Shown here: one piece after another, positions 40,201-53,409 of the stretch | How positions within the stretch are numbered: position 1 is the stretch's first letter | Layout: every line of letters starts with the position of its first letter | From: Ziziphus jujuba | Lineage: Eukaryota > Streptophyta > Magnoliopsida > Rosales > Rhamnaceae | Reading direction: 5' to 3' | Assembly (NCBI RefSeq): GCF_031755915.1 | Contig: NC_083379.1 | Span: 41,300,001 to 41,364,000, forward strand | DNA: 64,000 nt | Notes under the pieces: model-generated | Told to the model about the DNA's origin: nothing | Database searches by the model: none | What the model saw: only the letters and a program-made list of their open reading frames with translations | Translations under genes and position numbers: made by a program

Positions 40201-41104
40201 GCTGCTTTTCTAGACAAGTTCATGGACAAGAAACCTAAGGCAAGCACATGGCATGGTGGTTCACAAATTGAACCTGCCAAAAAGGTCGGCCACTGTAACT
40301 CTGCTTATGCGTTTGTGGTGCAAGTTCTCGCATCCTTGTCTCTTGCTTTTAAATGAGTGTAGCACAATTGTAATGGGTATTGTACAACGATTATGCCTTT
40401 AAATCTGTAATGCCAACTTTCTGTTCTTTTTCCAGCTTGACATGAGCAACCGTTTGATTGGGCCAGAGATTCTTTCATTAGCTGAAGTAGATGTACCCCC
40501 CGAAGATCTTGTTTTCCACAAGTTTTATATGAATAAAATGAATTCCTCAAAGAAACCGAAGAAGAAGAAAAAGAAAAGAGCAGAAGATGAGGCTGCTGAA
40601 GAGCTTTTTGAAGTGGATGGTGGTGATGATGAGAGTGATAATGAAGAAATCGAGAATCTGTTGGACTCTTCTCATCTTTCGATGAAAGCAGATGGTGACT
40701 ATGATTACGATGATCTTGACAAAGTTGCTGATGAAGATGATGAAGACTTGATCGGTGATATCAGTGATGCAGAGATGGACATGCACTCAGATGCTGCTGA
40801 AGGAGAAGATTTTGATGCCATTGCTAATGAGGATCTCAGCGCCGATGAAGATGAACATATAGATATAGGCGATTTAGACGATGATGGTGATGAAGAGGAT
40901 GATAGTTTTGACCAAAAGAAAAGAAAACGGAACAGTAAGAAGGCCGGAGCATCCCCCTTTGCAAGTCTTGAAGATTATGAGCATTTGCTAAATGAGGATA
41001 TTTCTACCGACAAGGAAGCGGCCAGAAAGAAGCCAAAGTCACGAAAGAAGGGAAAATCCCCCGAGAAGCCAAAGTCGCGAAAGAAAAGAAAGTCATCTCG
41101 ATAA
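33383..41104 (+). CDS. SWA2: NOC1/MAK21 (SLOW WALKER2-type) ribosome biogenesis factor, 16 exons
   Basis: Nucleolar CBF/Mak21-domain protein, orthologue of yeast NOC1/MAK21, human CEBPZ and Arabidopsis SWA2; with NOC2 it drives early 60S pre-ribosome maturation and export. Exons: 33383-34052, 34415-34490, 35087-35206, 35301-35376, 35989-36057, 36166-36246, 36704-36775, 37478-37570, 37837-37992, 38219-38302, 38438-38581, 39002-39091, 39292-39374, 39515-39880, 40062-40284 and 40436-41104, all in frame, giving 1023 residues, close to the Arabidopsis protein. The N-terminus is Lys/Ser-rich. Helical repeats include GYSLLLFWYWEECLKQRYER and the CBF core (about residues 500-610, e.g. RFYRALYAKLLLP). 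An Asp/Glu-Ser linker follows, then WWELAVLASHVHPSV and NPLNDLSLAAFLDKF. The tail alternates acidic runs with Lys-rich KPKKKKKKR and KSRKKRKSSR, likely nuclear/nucleolar signals. An overlapping upstream ATG lies 8 nt before the start. Confidence 0.95.
35627..35864. repeat. ~120-bp tandem duplication in NOC1 intron 4
   Basis: Copy 1 (35627-35748) and copy 2 (35749-35864) both start AAACTTTCATT and share CTATTTTCATTTGACACTAT and ATATATTTATTTTAAAG. Diverged by point changes; intronic. Confidence 0.8.
38733..38751 (-). other. Five-tract potential G-quadruplex in NOC1 intron 11
   Basis: The plus strand reads CCC five times separated by single A bases (38733-38751), so the minus (template) strand carries five GGG tracts with 1-nt loops, the most favourable form for an intramolecular quadruplex. 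It is also a simple CCCA microsatellite. Confidence 0.6.
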
Positions 41105-42055
41105 GGTGATGTTTGATATGGCTCTTTTCAAAAGCTGATGTTGGTTAGCAGGGTTTCAAAGCTGGCTTTGCAAATATATCCTTTTTGTTTTTTGGTATCC
41201 TGCTCGAGGACATTTCAGTTGTATGTTTTTATAAGCCTAAAAAACCTCAGAGAACGTTTATTCAACCTTGTCGGTCAATTTTGTGGAATGCCAAACTCTT
41301 TAACGAAATATGGTATAATTTGAGCTGGAATCAACTTCGTGTAGTGATTTGATTATTAGGGTTTACATATATATATATATATATATATAAATATATAATC
41401 AATATATATATATATCAGGATTTGATTATAAGTTTTCAACAGCACATGTATTTTAGATTAGGATTTTAATTTTGTGAAAGGGAAATCATGGAACATACAT
41501 TGTTACCGTACTGATTCAGAACTATATTATTTATTATTTATCATACTAACTATTAATTATTTATCAGAGACAAATCATGTAAGGCCAACTCAACATATAT
41601 GAACCAAACCCAAAAAAAGAAAAAAAAGAATAAGATATTATCATCCGAATATTTCCAAATAAAACCGAAAACCCTTTGTAGTAGTTAATTCACATGATTA
41701 AGATAATAATTCGGTTCTGAATGCATGAGTATAATGTTGAATCAACCGTGTAGTAATCGGTATGAAAGAGGACTAAAAGAAAAAAAATAATAATAGAAGT
41801 TAAATCCATGAGAATACTAATAACGCTGCTAATATTCTAAACCCAAACAGAGAAGTGCATTCCGATTAATACAAGAACCTGAAAAGGAACCAATATCGGA
41901 ATCTCAAAGTTTATATTGATTCTTCACACTACACTATCTTCATCGTAACACAAAGAGCAAGAGAACCTGATTCTCTCTACACCATGCGAGTGACACCCAA
42001 TATGGAGAAGCTAGCTAAGAAACCCCACCACCACAATCCGGCTGCTGTACTTTCT
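41105..42055. other. Spacer between convergent NOC1 and HSP genes
   Basis: 3' UTRs of the two convergent genes plus AT-rich DNA with (TA)n near 41367-41415. No gene seen. Confidence 0.6.
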
Positions 42056-42848
42056 TCAAGAAATGGTAACTTCAACAGTTTTGGGCTTGGGAGGTGGAGG
42101 AAGCTTCTCAACAACCACAGTCAAAACTCCATTCTCACATTTTGCTGTAATGGCTGATACATTGGCATTTTCGGGTAATCGAAACTTTCTGAGTAGTTTC
42201 TTGGGTGGCCTTCTCTCTAGCCTCAGGTATTTGCAGCCTTCTTCCTCACCTTCTTCACGTTTCCTCTTTCCACCACTTCGGATCACAAGGGTACTTTCAT
42301 CTTCCACTGTCACCTGCCCACAGTTTTAGAATAAAAGAGAAAATATTAATACTAGTATATTATTTTAAAGGAAACTAACTAGTTAAACTTATGTCAAAAG
42401 ACATTCCACCAGAACAGCCATAGAAAAGAACTTTGTTGAGGAACAAAATCGTTAACTAGCTAGTATATATACAGAGACTAATTAAATTTTAACAAATTAC
42501 GAAACTTTTGAGAATTAGCAGCGATACATCCAATAACATGCATATAGTATTACGCAATATATTCTATAAGAAACATACTTTTTGAGAAGCAATTACTTAC
42601 TAAAAGGGAATAAGTAGAAATACCTGAATGTCAGACTTGGACAAACCAGGAACGTCCATGAAGAATATGTACTCCTTCTGAGCGTCCAAAATGTCGACCG
42701 GAATGCTCGAGACGCCTTTGTTGTCATTGTGTTCGTGCGCTCGCGAAGGAAACACAAATTTCTCGAGGGTCTCCGGGAAATTGAAGAAATTGTTCACTGC
42801 AGATGCCAAGTCCCCATTAAACGCACTCGAATCAGCGGCTCGGCTCAT
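42056..42848 (-). CDS. HSP17.4B: Class III small heat-shock protein (HSP17.4-CIII type)
   Basis: ATP-independent chaperone of the plant class III small HSP group. Two exons: 42848-42624 and 42313-42056, GT-AG, giving 160 residues. The N-terminal arm is [14 protein letters not shown] followed by [20 protein letters not shown]. The alpha-crystallin domain contains [20 protein letters not shown] (consensus II) and [20 protein letters not shown] with TVVVEK (consensus I). The basic/acidic [20 protein letters not shown] insert fits the nuclear localisation reported for class III members. The tail PKTVEVTIS carries the V-x-I type motif. An in-frame ATG exists 45 nt upstream (42893), but a splice-acceptor-like TTTTTGCAG lies between them and class III proteins normally begin MS, so 42848 was chosen. 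A perfect heat-shock element lies 417 bp upstream. Confidence 0.92.
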
Positions 42849-43264
42849 TTCCAACGTTGTAGAAAAACCACAACCCACTCTGCAAAAACCCATGAGAATT
42901 TTAGCAAGACCCAATAGCAAGTAGACAGTGTAATAGAAAATAAAGCTTTAATTACGACAACCCAGCAAAGGAATGTGGCTTAAAAGACTGGAATTTCTAA
43001 GGATTATAAATCTATTGACTGTTTGTTTGGTTCCCAAGAAAATTTAGGAAAAAGAAAATGAAAACTGAAGAAAGAAAAAAAGAAAGGATACTTGAATCTA
43101 AATTAGCATGATTAGAATCTTACATTGAAAAGAATGTATTAAAACAAAAAAACAAAAAATAAAAGAATAAACGCGGGAAAGCGAGACAGAAGATGTTGAG
43201 AGCGAAGAACCTGATTGTTTTGTTGGCGAGACAATTTCGGAATATGATTAAAAAGCAGAGGGAG

Positions 43265-43277
43265 GAAAGTTCGAGAA
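43265..43277 (-). promoter_or_regulatory. Perfect heat-shock element upstream of the small HSP
   Basis: The sequence GAAAGTTCGAGAA matches nGAAnnTTCnnGAAn exactly (three alternating units), the binding site of heat-shock factor trimers. It is 417 bp from the chosen ATG. A TATA-like TTATAAT on the minus strand near 43003 or a 5' UTR intron ending at the TTTTTGCAG near 42880-42890 could bridge this distance. Confidence 0.65.
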
Positions 43278-43405
43278 AACGGGAGCGAACTTAGCCGAAC
43301 GGTCTGGAAACGTCGTGGGTTTTGGAGGGAGTTTTCCAGCCTACACGTGTCCAACTCGACCACACTGTGGAACCCCCCGATCATTCTCTGGTATTGACGT
43401 GGCAT

Positions 43406-46030
43406 CTCTCGGTTATGGGATACCCAAAACAGAAAAAATGAATTAATAGCAAATAATAATAACCTATATCTAGATAATATATAAAAGAAGAATTATCAGG
43501 ATACTATTCTTTTAAATTTTTTTAAAAAAATATATATTTTTATTTTATTAATTATTATTATATTTTTATGGATATAATTAAATATATATAAAATTAAATT
43601 TTGATATAATTTAATTATATATGATCATAATTTTAAAATATTTTTATTTTATTTATTATTTATCATCTATTATTTTATTTTTTATAGATATAATTAAACA
43701 TATATAAAATTAATTTTTAATAAAATATTTGATTTGATATTATTTATCAAATATATATTTATGGGTTTGTGTAACCATAATTAAATATATAGGCCGGTGC
43801 ATGTACAGTACATATATAATTGAAGATCTAGAGAATATTCTTTTTGCATGTACTATTATATAATATTTGATTTTATTTTATTTACTAAATAAGTTAAATA
43901 TATTTGGTTATAAATTAGTAAGTGACACCTTCTGGTTTTTTAAAATTTCAGTATTCAATATTTTTTAGTTTTTATTTCTTTAATATTTTTGTTTTAGGGT
44001 TTAAGTTTTTTTTCTTTTTTATTCTTTAATATCAATTTTTTTTTATTGGATTCTAAACATAATCATGTTAATCATAAGCACATACATAAGAAATACTATA
44101 GATTTTTATAAGAAATTGATGATTCTGAATCAAGATATGATGTAAAAACATATAAAATAAAAATAAAAACAAAATTAAGGAAATTAACTACTAATAAGGA
44201 AAGTGTTGACCTATTTAATTAACCTTAAAACTACTTAAATTTTAATTATTTTATTTGAGTATAAATATCAATTTACCAACGGAATAACATCTTTCTATGA
44301 TTATTTGATTTATAAGTATTGTTTGTCACATAAATTTATTAATACATAGATTTATCCAAATATATAATAGTTATTTTTTTCCCTTATTAAAATGTCATAA
44401 AAGAATCAAAATCAATTAAGCTTTTATATTGGTCAAGAAGCATATGAAGAAGATAAAATAATCATTTTATATATATATTTTATTTATTATTACTTATTAT
44501 TTATTATTCATTGTCTTACCTTTTTATGGATATAACCAAATATATATATATATATATATAATTAATTTTTTTATATAAATATTCATAATTATCAAAAAAT
44601 TGATAAAATTATGCATGGTTATAATTTTGAAATTAATTGGAAATAAATAAAAGATTTACTTTTATCTTATTTACTAAATATATATATATATGGCCTAATT
44701 AGTATACATATATATTATAACGGAATTATACATATATATGGCCTAATATATATAAATATATTATTATGGAATTATGCATATATATGACATAATATTATAT
44801 GGCCTAATTAGCATAATGGCCTCACATAAAATGAAATAAATTTTGGTCAACTATGCCCAAAAAAAAGGGTAAAGAATCATTTAAAAAAATAGGGGGGGCT
44901 TTCAAAGAAATATAAAAAAGACAGTAAAAAAGAAAATTGTTAATGGTTAATAAGGAAAAAATGGCAACGATTCTCTACTGGAAAAAAATAATAATAATAA
45001 ATTTTGGTCAACTATGCCGAAAAGAAGGGATAGAGAATCTTGGGGGTTTCAAAGAAGAAAGAAAAAATAAAGTAAAAAAAAAAAAAATTGTTAATGATTA
45101 ATAAGGAAAAAAGGGCAACATTCTCTACTAGAACAAAAACAAAAATAATAATAACTGTTTCTTTTCTATTTTTATTTTTGCTCGCTGTTAGAATAGAAAA
45201 TTTTCTAAAAATATAAAAAATAAAAATAAAACAAAAACAAGGAAATTAACTACCAATAAGGACAATGTTGACCTATTTAATTAACCTTAAAACTATTTAA
45301 ATTTTAATTATTTTACTTGAGGATAAATATCAATTCTAATTATGGCATAATATATATTTTCATAAGGTCTATTAATATACACTTTGACATCTAATATTTG
45401 AATTTAAATTTTATGATTGGAGAGTATTATATATTGATATCAAATTTTTAGTTCTTCACAAACGTTTATATTATACATTGAAAAAAAAAATCCAAATATA
45501 TTTATCATCAATAAAACTTTTATTTTATTTTCGAGAATATGTTCAGTCAGATCGATTTTATTAAACACATCAATACTAACAAAACGCAGTGAACATTCAA
45601 AGTTCTTGTCCTAAAACTTTGGAAGGTTCCATGCTTTGATGACAAATAAAAAATTAGTAGCATTGAAATGGTGTTAATGGATTAGCAATTTTTTTTTTTT
45701 TTTTAAATTTTCATTACATGTTATTGATATTATTATTATTATGTGTTTATATTATACAATATAATATTATATATAATATTTTACATGTGTATATAATATA
45801 CTATATAATATATATTACTATTCTTATAATTATACTTATTATTATATATAATATATACAATATCGTGCATGTGTATATAATATACTATATAAAATATATT
45901 ATTATTATTATTATAATTGTACTTATTATTATTATATAGATTATATAATATAATCTTATATATATAATATAATAATATTATGTATCTATTTTTTTGTTTA
46001 AGGTTTAAAAATTTTAACAAATATTTATAG
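43406..46030. other. AT-rich transposon-decay region with nested repeats
   Basis: No gene. Includes two partly tandem blocks (44834-44983 and 44996-45133, both with ATTTTGGTCAACTATGCC) and a pair of direct repeats (44161-44272 and 45222-45335, both with TGACCTATTTAATTAACCTT). A long TA/ATT low-complexity tract covers 45718-45985. This may be the interior of the Helitron whose 3' end is at 46809. Confidence 0.6.
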
Positions 46031-46668
46031 GGTGAAAGGATTCATACTACAATAAACCGTTCATTGATTCGTCATTTCAATCTGCTGATTAATGAAGGTC
46101 AATTATATTTAACGCAAAATTTTATAGTTGGATTTAACAATGTCAAATCTAAGACTACAACACACAAATACAAACTGAACTTTATGCCAAAGACTAATAT
46201 TATTGACATTTTGTATGAAATTGAGGGTCGGTGTCCCCGTTATGCTATTAAGAGATGTTGATCATTCTTTTCGGGTTGTGCAATGGGACTAGATTGGTCA
46301 TTAAAAGGCTTGGCAATTATGTTCTCGAAGGAAAAGTTATTTTAGAAAGCAATGCTGGGTTTAAAATTTGTATTCCAAGAATGACTTTAACTCCATCGGA
46401 CCTAAAATTACTTTTTAAGTTTAAAAGAAGACAATATCCTTTGGTTATATCATATGCTATGACCATGAATAAGAGCCAAGATCAATCTCTTTCGCATGTC
46501 AGTAAATATATTAAAAGATCAGTTTTCAATCATAGACAGTTATATGTTGCAGTCTCCAGAGTTACAAATAGAAAATGATTAAATATATTAATTTGTGATA
46601 AAGATGGAGAACCTACCAATTCAACCATTAATGTGGTCTTTAAAAAAGTTTTTCAAAATTTGGATTAA
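46031..46668 (+). pseudogene. Helitron RPA-like and PIF1 helicase remnant
   Basis: Two Helitron protein pieces are fused by deletion. 46031-46215 encodes GERIHTTINRSLIRHFNLLI and KYKLNF, resembling the N-terminus of plant Helitron RPA-like (DUF223) proteins; a TAG precedes it. From about 46217 the reading is VGVPVMLLRDVDHS, then after a 1-nt insertion near 46270 FGLCNGTRLVIKRLGNYVLE, YAMTMNKSQDQSLSHV and LYVAVSRVTNRK. This is the C-terminal end of a PIF1-type helicase (motifs V/VI region). A TGA (46576-46578) sits where relatives have Gly, after which LICDKDGEPTNSTINVVFKK continues to a natural stop near 46668. The intervening Rep and most helicase sequence is missing. Non-functional. Confidence 0.8.
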
Positions 46669-46780
46669 TTATGATGAATTGAAAGTTTTGGTTTAATATT
46701 ATTTTTATGATGCTTTTATATATAATTTGATTATAATTTTTTTTACATTTATTATTAAAATAATGTATGGCAATTGTATA

Positions 46781-46809
46781 TGCCGTGCATCGTATGGGTA
46801 TGTATCTAG
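46781..46809 (+). mobile_element. Helitron 3' terminus (hairpin plus CTAG)
   Basis: After the helicase stop the sequence reads TGCCGTGCATCGTATGGG, then TATGTATCTAG followed by T. Plant Helitrons end in a short hairpin of CCCGTGCATCGCACGGG type about 10 nt before a terminal CTRR and insert between A and T; here CTAG is 46806-46809 and the next base is T. The hairpin has decayed on one arm. A candidate 5' end (A|TC) lies at 43469 (TCTAGATAATATATAAAAG), which would give a ~3.3 kb element; this 5' end is tentative. Confidence 0.6.
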
Positions 46810-47090
46810 TAATAATAATAAACAAAAAATTTACCCTTTTTCCATCTAAAATTTTAACTGGCAGAGTAACCAGATTAGACTCACACAACACTAAAAATAA
46901 AAATCATATTATAAACCCGAAATATACTAATAAGAGATAATATGAGAATGTATTTGTTTTCGCTTATTATTACTATTATTGTGTTCCTTGCAGTCAACTA
47001 TTATTATTATTATTATTATTATTATTTTTTGGAAACATAGTATTATTATTAATATTTTGGTGTGCACATTTGTTTGTACTCTGCAAGATT

Positions 47091-50000
47091 TTTTTTATTT
47101 TTTTTTTGGCTAAATAAAAAAGGGGTTATATTAACCAAAAAAACAGACAATCTACAAACACAATCTGCCAGTGAATCAGGCCATGGACGAACAGCCATCC
47201 TTCTGATTCACAATATCTACAAAAGCTTTAGAGTTTAGCAAAGGAACTACATAATTAAAACTACAATGAGTGGCACCCCAATGAGCAACTAAGTGTGCCA
47301 GTTGATTGGTCTTTCTTAAGGTCCAAGAGAAGGAAATGAACTGGAACCTAGGACAAAAATCTAGAATTCGCATTATGAACCCATCGCGCAATGAGCAGAA
47401 CAGTTGACGGGATCATCGAGGCTTTGGATCACTGACTTTGAATCGCTTTCACAGCAAATCCTAGTGAGCCCTTCGTTGTAAGCCATCATTACTCCGTGGA
47501 GAATGGCGACAGCTTCAGCAGCTTTAGGGAGCTGGATGTACTCCCTCCACACCTTCACTTTAAGGACTCTCCCTTTGTGATTTCTAGCTACAGCACCAAT
47601 GCTAGCAAAATCATTCCCAATTGAAGCATCTGAATTTATTTTTACTATATCATTCATTGGAGGGATCCAAGAGACTGTTGGGGTTGAGCTGGAGGTGGTT
47701 GAGTCTGTATTCCTACCGGCTGAGATGCTTAAAAACTCTTGATATCGATCATGAATTGTTCTAACCTCTTCTTCCAGATTTGTATTCTTTCCCTCAAAGA
47801 TGATTCTGTTGCGAACCTTCCAAATTGTTTCCAAAATTAACACAACAAAGAGAAAGAAAATGTTACCATCATTAGGATGAACTGGCAATTTTCCTCCCGA
47901 GTTAGCTAGAATATCTAGATAGGACTCCAGGTTTGTTGAAGAGTGACTATCCCATCGGATTGTCTAGGGGGAGGCTAACCAGATAGCCTTAGCAACCGAG
48001 CAATTAAAAAAGAAGTGCACCTCATCCTCTTTGCATCCACATCCATGAGGGCAGTTAGGATTATCCAAACTCCACTTTCGATGAACCAATACGGCCCTGA
48101 TGGGGAGGCCTCGGATTCAAAGTTTCCAAATAAAAAATTTTAGTCTTTCATGGATGTTGCATTTCCAGATAAATCTCCACCAATTGTGTTGAGTGCATGT
48201 CCCAGGAAGTAGGTACTTGTACACTAATTTAACGTGAAAATTTCTTGACGAACTGCTAAGCCAAATGAGCTTGTCATCCTCATCCACATTCACCCAAAAC
48301 ATCTTAAGGATATTGGTAACCATAGTCGCATCGAACATGCTATGTAACTTGCTCACATTTCACCACCGAACTAGAAGAGAATCTACCATTCCATAATGGC
48401 TGCTTGTCACATTTGCATTTGGGATTGGCCGAAAATTTGGATTATTGGGTTTCCATGAGTCCTCCCAAAAGTTGATATTACTGCCCTTTCCCACTTTGAA
48501 GCATATTCATTTAGCTAAGATTGGCCAAATACTAAGGATTCCTTTCCACTGCCATGAACTTCTTTTTTTCCTAGCACAATACATAAACGAGGAGTAAGAA
48601 AAGTATTTAGCTTTCAAAGCCTTGATCCACAGAGAGTTAGTCTCATTCTCAAGAAACCATCCTAGTTTGCATAACAAAGCTCGGTTGACATCTTCACCAC
48701 TTTTGAGGGGGCTTGCAGGTGGATTGAGTGTACACAAGAACAGCAGTTAACATACATTTGACTAGGACCTGTCTACCAGCTTGTGAGAGTAAATTAGCCT
48801 TCCAACCCTGTAGTCTCGCATCATTTGTTTTCTTAGCTCCTCGTAGGCCTTTGACTTTTTCCTTCCCACGAATAGAGGGTTTCCTAGATATTTGGCTTCC
48901 TTGGGGAGTTCTTTTATATTGAGGACATGCTTGATGATTGCTTTATTTCTGGCCGACACGTTGTTTAAGAAGAAACACCCTGATTTGGAAATATTAATTT
49001 GCTGTCCTGTCCAATTGCAATAGTTATGAAGACATTTTATCATTTTAAATGCTTCTTGTTTGTTAGCTTTATAACAGATCAAGATGTCATCCGCAAAGAA
49101 AACATGCAAAATTGGAGGACCATTCCGGCCGGTCTTAATGCCATGTATTTTCCCTTCTGCTTCCAACTTCAGGATCATTCTCGAAAGCAGCTCAACAAAA
49201 ATAATAAACAGATATGGAGAAATAGGATCACCTTGGCGAATACCTCTTTCAATTTTAACGCTACCACAAATGCTCCCATTGAGTAAGATCGAGGCAGTCT
49301 CAATGGAATAACATTGTCCCAACAGGGCCAGCACCCTTGCCGAAAACCCAAAGTTAGGCAATCATTGAGCATACTCCAACTAATCCTATCATAGGCCTTA
49401 TGCACATCAACCTTGATTCCTACCAGTCCCTTGCCGCCTTTAGCCTTTCTCATTGTGTGGACAATCACATTGACTAGAATAGAATTCTCGTCAATCCATC
49501 ATCCCGAGATAAATGCAGCTTGATTTGGGGAAATCAGTTTAGGTAGTAACGTTTGAGTGCGGTTGGCTAGAATCTTCAATATTACTTTATACACCGTATT
49601 ACAGAGACTGATCGAATTGTGAGATAGATTTGGTTTTCGGAATAAGGATAAGAATTGTTCTGTTTATGGCTGATGGGATGACCCTTGAAATAAATATATT
49701 CTGCGCTGTTCTGATGACATCGTCTCCAACAATTCCCCAATACCATTGGAAGAATAAGGCTAGCATTCCATCCGGCCGGATGCCTTAGTAGGATTAAAGT
49801 TCTTGATGACCTCCAGAATTTCACTAGCTGACGGCAAGTTAGCTATATGGTTATTTTCTTCAGTAGATACAACCGGGGGGTGGATAAGTTCTGTTAAAGC
49901 TGGGCAGTTATTAGTCCCTTTGTCTTTGTAGAAGTCAGAAAATTTAGCAATGAGAAAGTTCCCTATTTGCTCGTGGTTCCAACTAGGAATCCGAATCATC

Positions 50001-50800
50001 CTTTAAAGCTGCTATGAAAATTCTTTTGCAATTAGCTATTATAAAGGCATGAAAGAATCTCGAATTCCTATCCGTTGCTTGCAACCATAATTCTCTAGAT
50101 TTTTATCTCCACAATACTTCCAACCTGTACTGTCATTCCAAAAGCTCTTTTCGTAAGGCTTTTTCAAGTGAGATATTCATTTCAGTGGGATCGAGGCTTT
50201 GGATGTAAGCTATTTTGGTTTCAATCTCCTTGCTTCTCGTTTGACAGGAGCTAAAACTTTGTCTGTTCCACAATTTTAGGGCTCTTGCAGTCCATTGAAG
50301 CTTCGCAACCGAGGACAGTCGTCTACCACATCTTCCAGCCGCATCCCAAGCGTTGTTGATAACCATTTCGCACGAAAGATCACGGGTCCAGGTTTCCAAG
50401 ACCATAAAGTGTCTAGGGGCTCTTTCGTGATAAAAAACAAGGCGGTGCAAGATAGGGGCATGATCCAACTTCGATGAAGAAAGGTGTACTACATCTGCAC
50501 GATCAAATAAAGTTCACCACTGCACGATCAAATAAAGTTCACCATTAGAGCTAACCAACACCCTATACACACACACACACACACCCCTCCCCTCAAGTAA
50601 AAAGGTTGCCTACAAATTCCAAGTCAAGGCCTCCAACCGCATCCATGAAATTTCTCAGGAAAAAGTTGATCTTTACATAAACTCTTCTACCCCTCTTTTT
50701 TCACTCTATCTAGAATGTCATTAAAATCAACTATATAAGCCCAGATAGTAGAACCTAAGTGGATACAATCAGCCAGAATTCAATTCTTAAAGCTCTTTCA
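47091..50800 (-). mobile_element. 5'-truncated LINE retrotransposon with 8-bp TSD
   Basis: Non-LTR element oriented minus: a poly-A tail (T-run 47091-47108 on plus) at the low end and the 5' end near 50800. Flanking repeats GCAAGATT occur at 47083-47090 and 50801-50808. The element starts within the endonuclease domain (DFNDIL and FVGNLFT remnants at about 50590-50710), so its 5' part including ORF1 was never copied or is lost. A paralogous empty target site exists at 51060-51067. Confidence 0.88.
47176..50720 (-). pseudogene. LINE ORF2 remnant: endonuclease end, RT, zinc finger, RNase H
   Basis: In order on the minus strand: an endonuclease C-terminal fragment (DFNDIL, ~50700); a linker (50468-50133, LSSVAKLQWTARALKLWNRQ); RT start (49999-49760, EVIKNFNPTKASG); RT motif A region (KVDVHKAYDRISW, ~49400); motif B (RGIRQGDPISPYLF) and motif C (FFADDILICY) within 49361-48762; zf-RVT (WWRFIWKCNIHERLKFFIWK, 48200-48117); and an RNase H-like domain (KINSDASIGN, ICCESDSKSVIQSL, 47888-47373) with its tail to 47176 (LRKTNQLAHLVAH). 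Several frameshifts and stops break it into separate frames, so it is inactive. It was once a standard plant LINE reverse transcriptase. Confidence 0.88.
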
Positions 50801-51160
50801 GCAAGATTGTTTTTGCATATGATTTGACCATTTAATTATTGCTAGTATACACTAGCAGAGTAGGTATAATGTAAAAGTAAGCCATAGGTAACATCGTCTA
50901 TGATTATTATTATTATGTTTCTTGTAGTCTAACTATTAATATTATTATTATGTTTCTTGTAGTCTAACTATTAATATTGGTGGTTTTTTTTTTTTTTTTT
51001 TTTTTTTTGAAACATAGTATCATTATTAATATTTTGGTCTGCACATTTGTTTGTACCCTGCAAGATTGCATATAATTTGACCATTTGATTATTGCTAGTA
51101 TACACTACCAGAGTAGGTATAGTGTAAAAGTAAGCCATGGTAACATCGTCTATGATTATT

Positions 51161-51647
51161 CAATCATCATTGATATCAAAAGTTATAGCTTATAGCATAC
51201 GAATTCATCAAATAATGGTGGGATTTAATGGTCCCATTGCATGTAATAACCAGTTTTGCTAGTACGCATAACCAAAGAGTAGACACAGTGTAAAATAAAA
51301 ATAAGCATGCCAATCATCAATTCATAGAAGACATCGCCAATGTATGATGAGCTTCTTCCGCTCCCATTATATGTAATCCACGGGATACTATCTCAACTTA
51401 CATGTAATATGGCAATAAGATATAATAATCTAACATAAAGTGGGTACTCGATCATAAGAAAGTTTTCAATCACATAAATAAAAAAATGGATATATTAGCC
51501 AAAAAAGAAATGAAAATTATTCCTATTTGGGCTTCTTATGGCCCATTTGTGTTCCATAAGGCCCATGTTCTATGTAAAACGAAAAGTAGAACGAAAATTC
51601 TAACTAAACTACATATGAGCATGAGATGAATTTAGACAAACTTTCTT
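51161..51647. other. Spacer before RPSA copy 2
   Basis: No gene. Homology with the first RPSA locus begins near 51588, covering the likely 3' UTR. Confidence 0.6.

Positions 51648-53409
<1,762 letters not shown>

Larger units (their letters stand above)
46960..51160. repeat. Ancestral ~250-bp tandem duplication, first copy split by the LINE
   Basis: The left LINE flank (about 46960-47090, with AATATTTTGGTGTGCACATT) plus the right flank (50809-50920, with TTATTGCTAGTATACACTAG) together match one continuous second copy at about 50985-51160. A smaller ~37-bp duplication (ATGTTTCTTGTAGTCTAACT) at 50914-50975 lies between. The LINE therefore inserted into copy 1 of an older tandem pair. Confidence 0.8.

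Noticed and set aside
45718..46020. Open frames of 73-79 codons in the TA/ATT tract
   Set aside because: Pure low-complexity translation of a TA-rich microsatellite.
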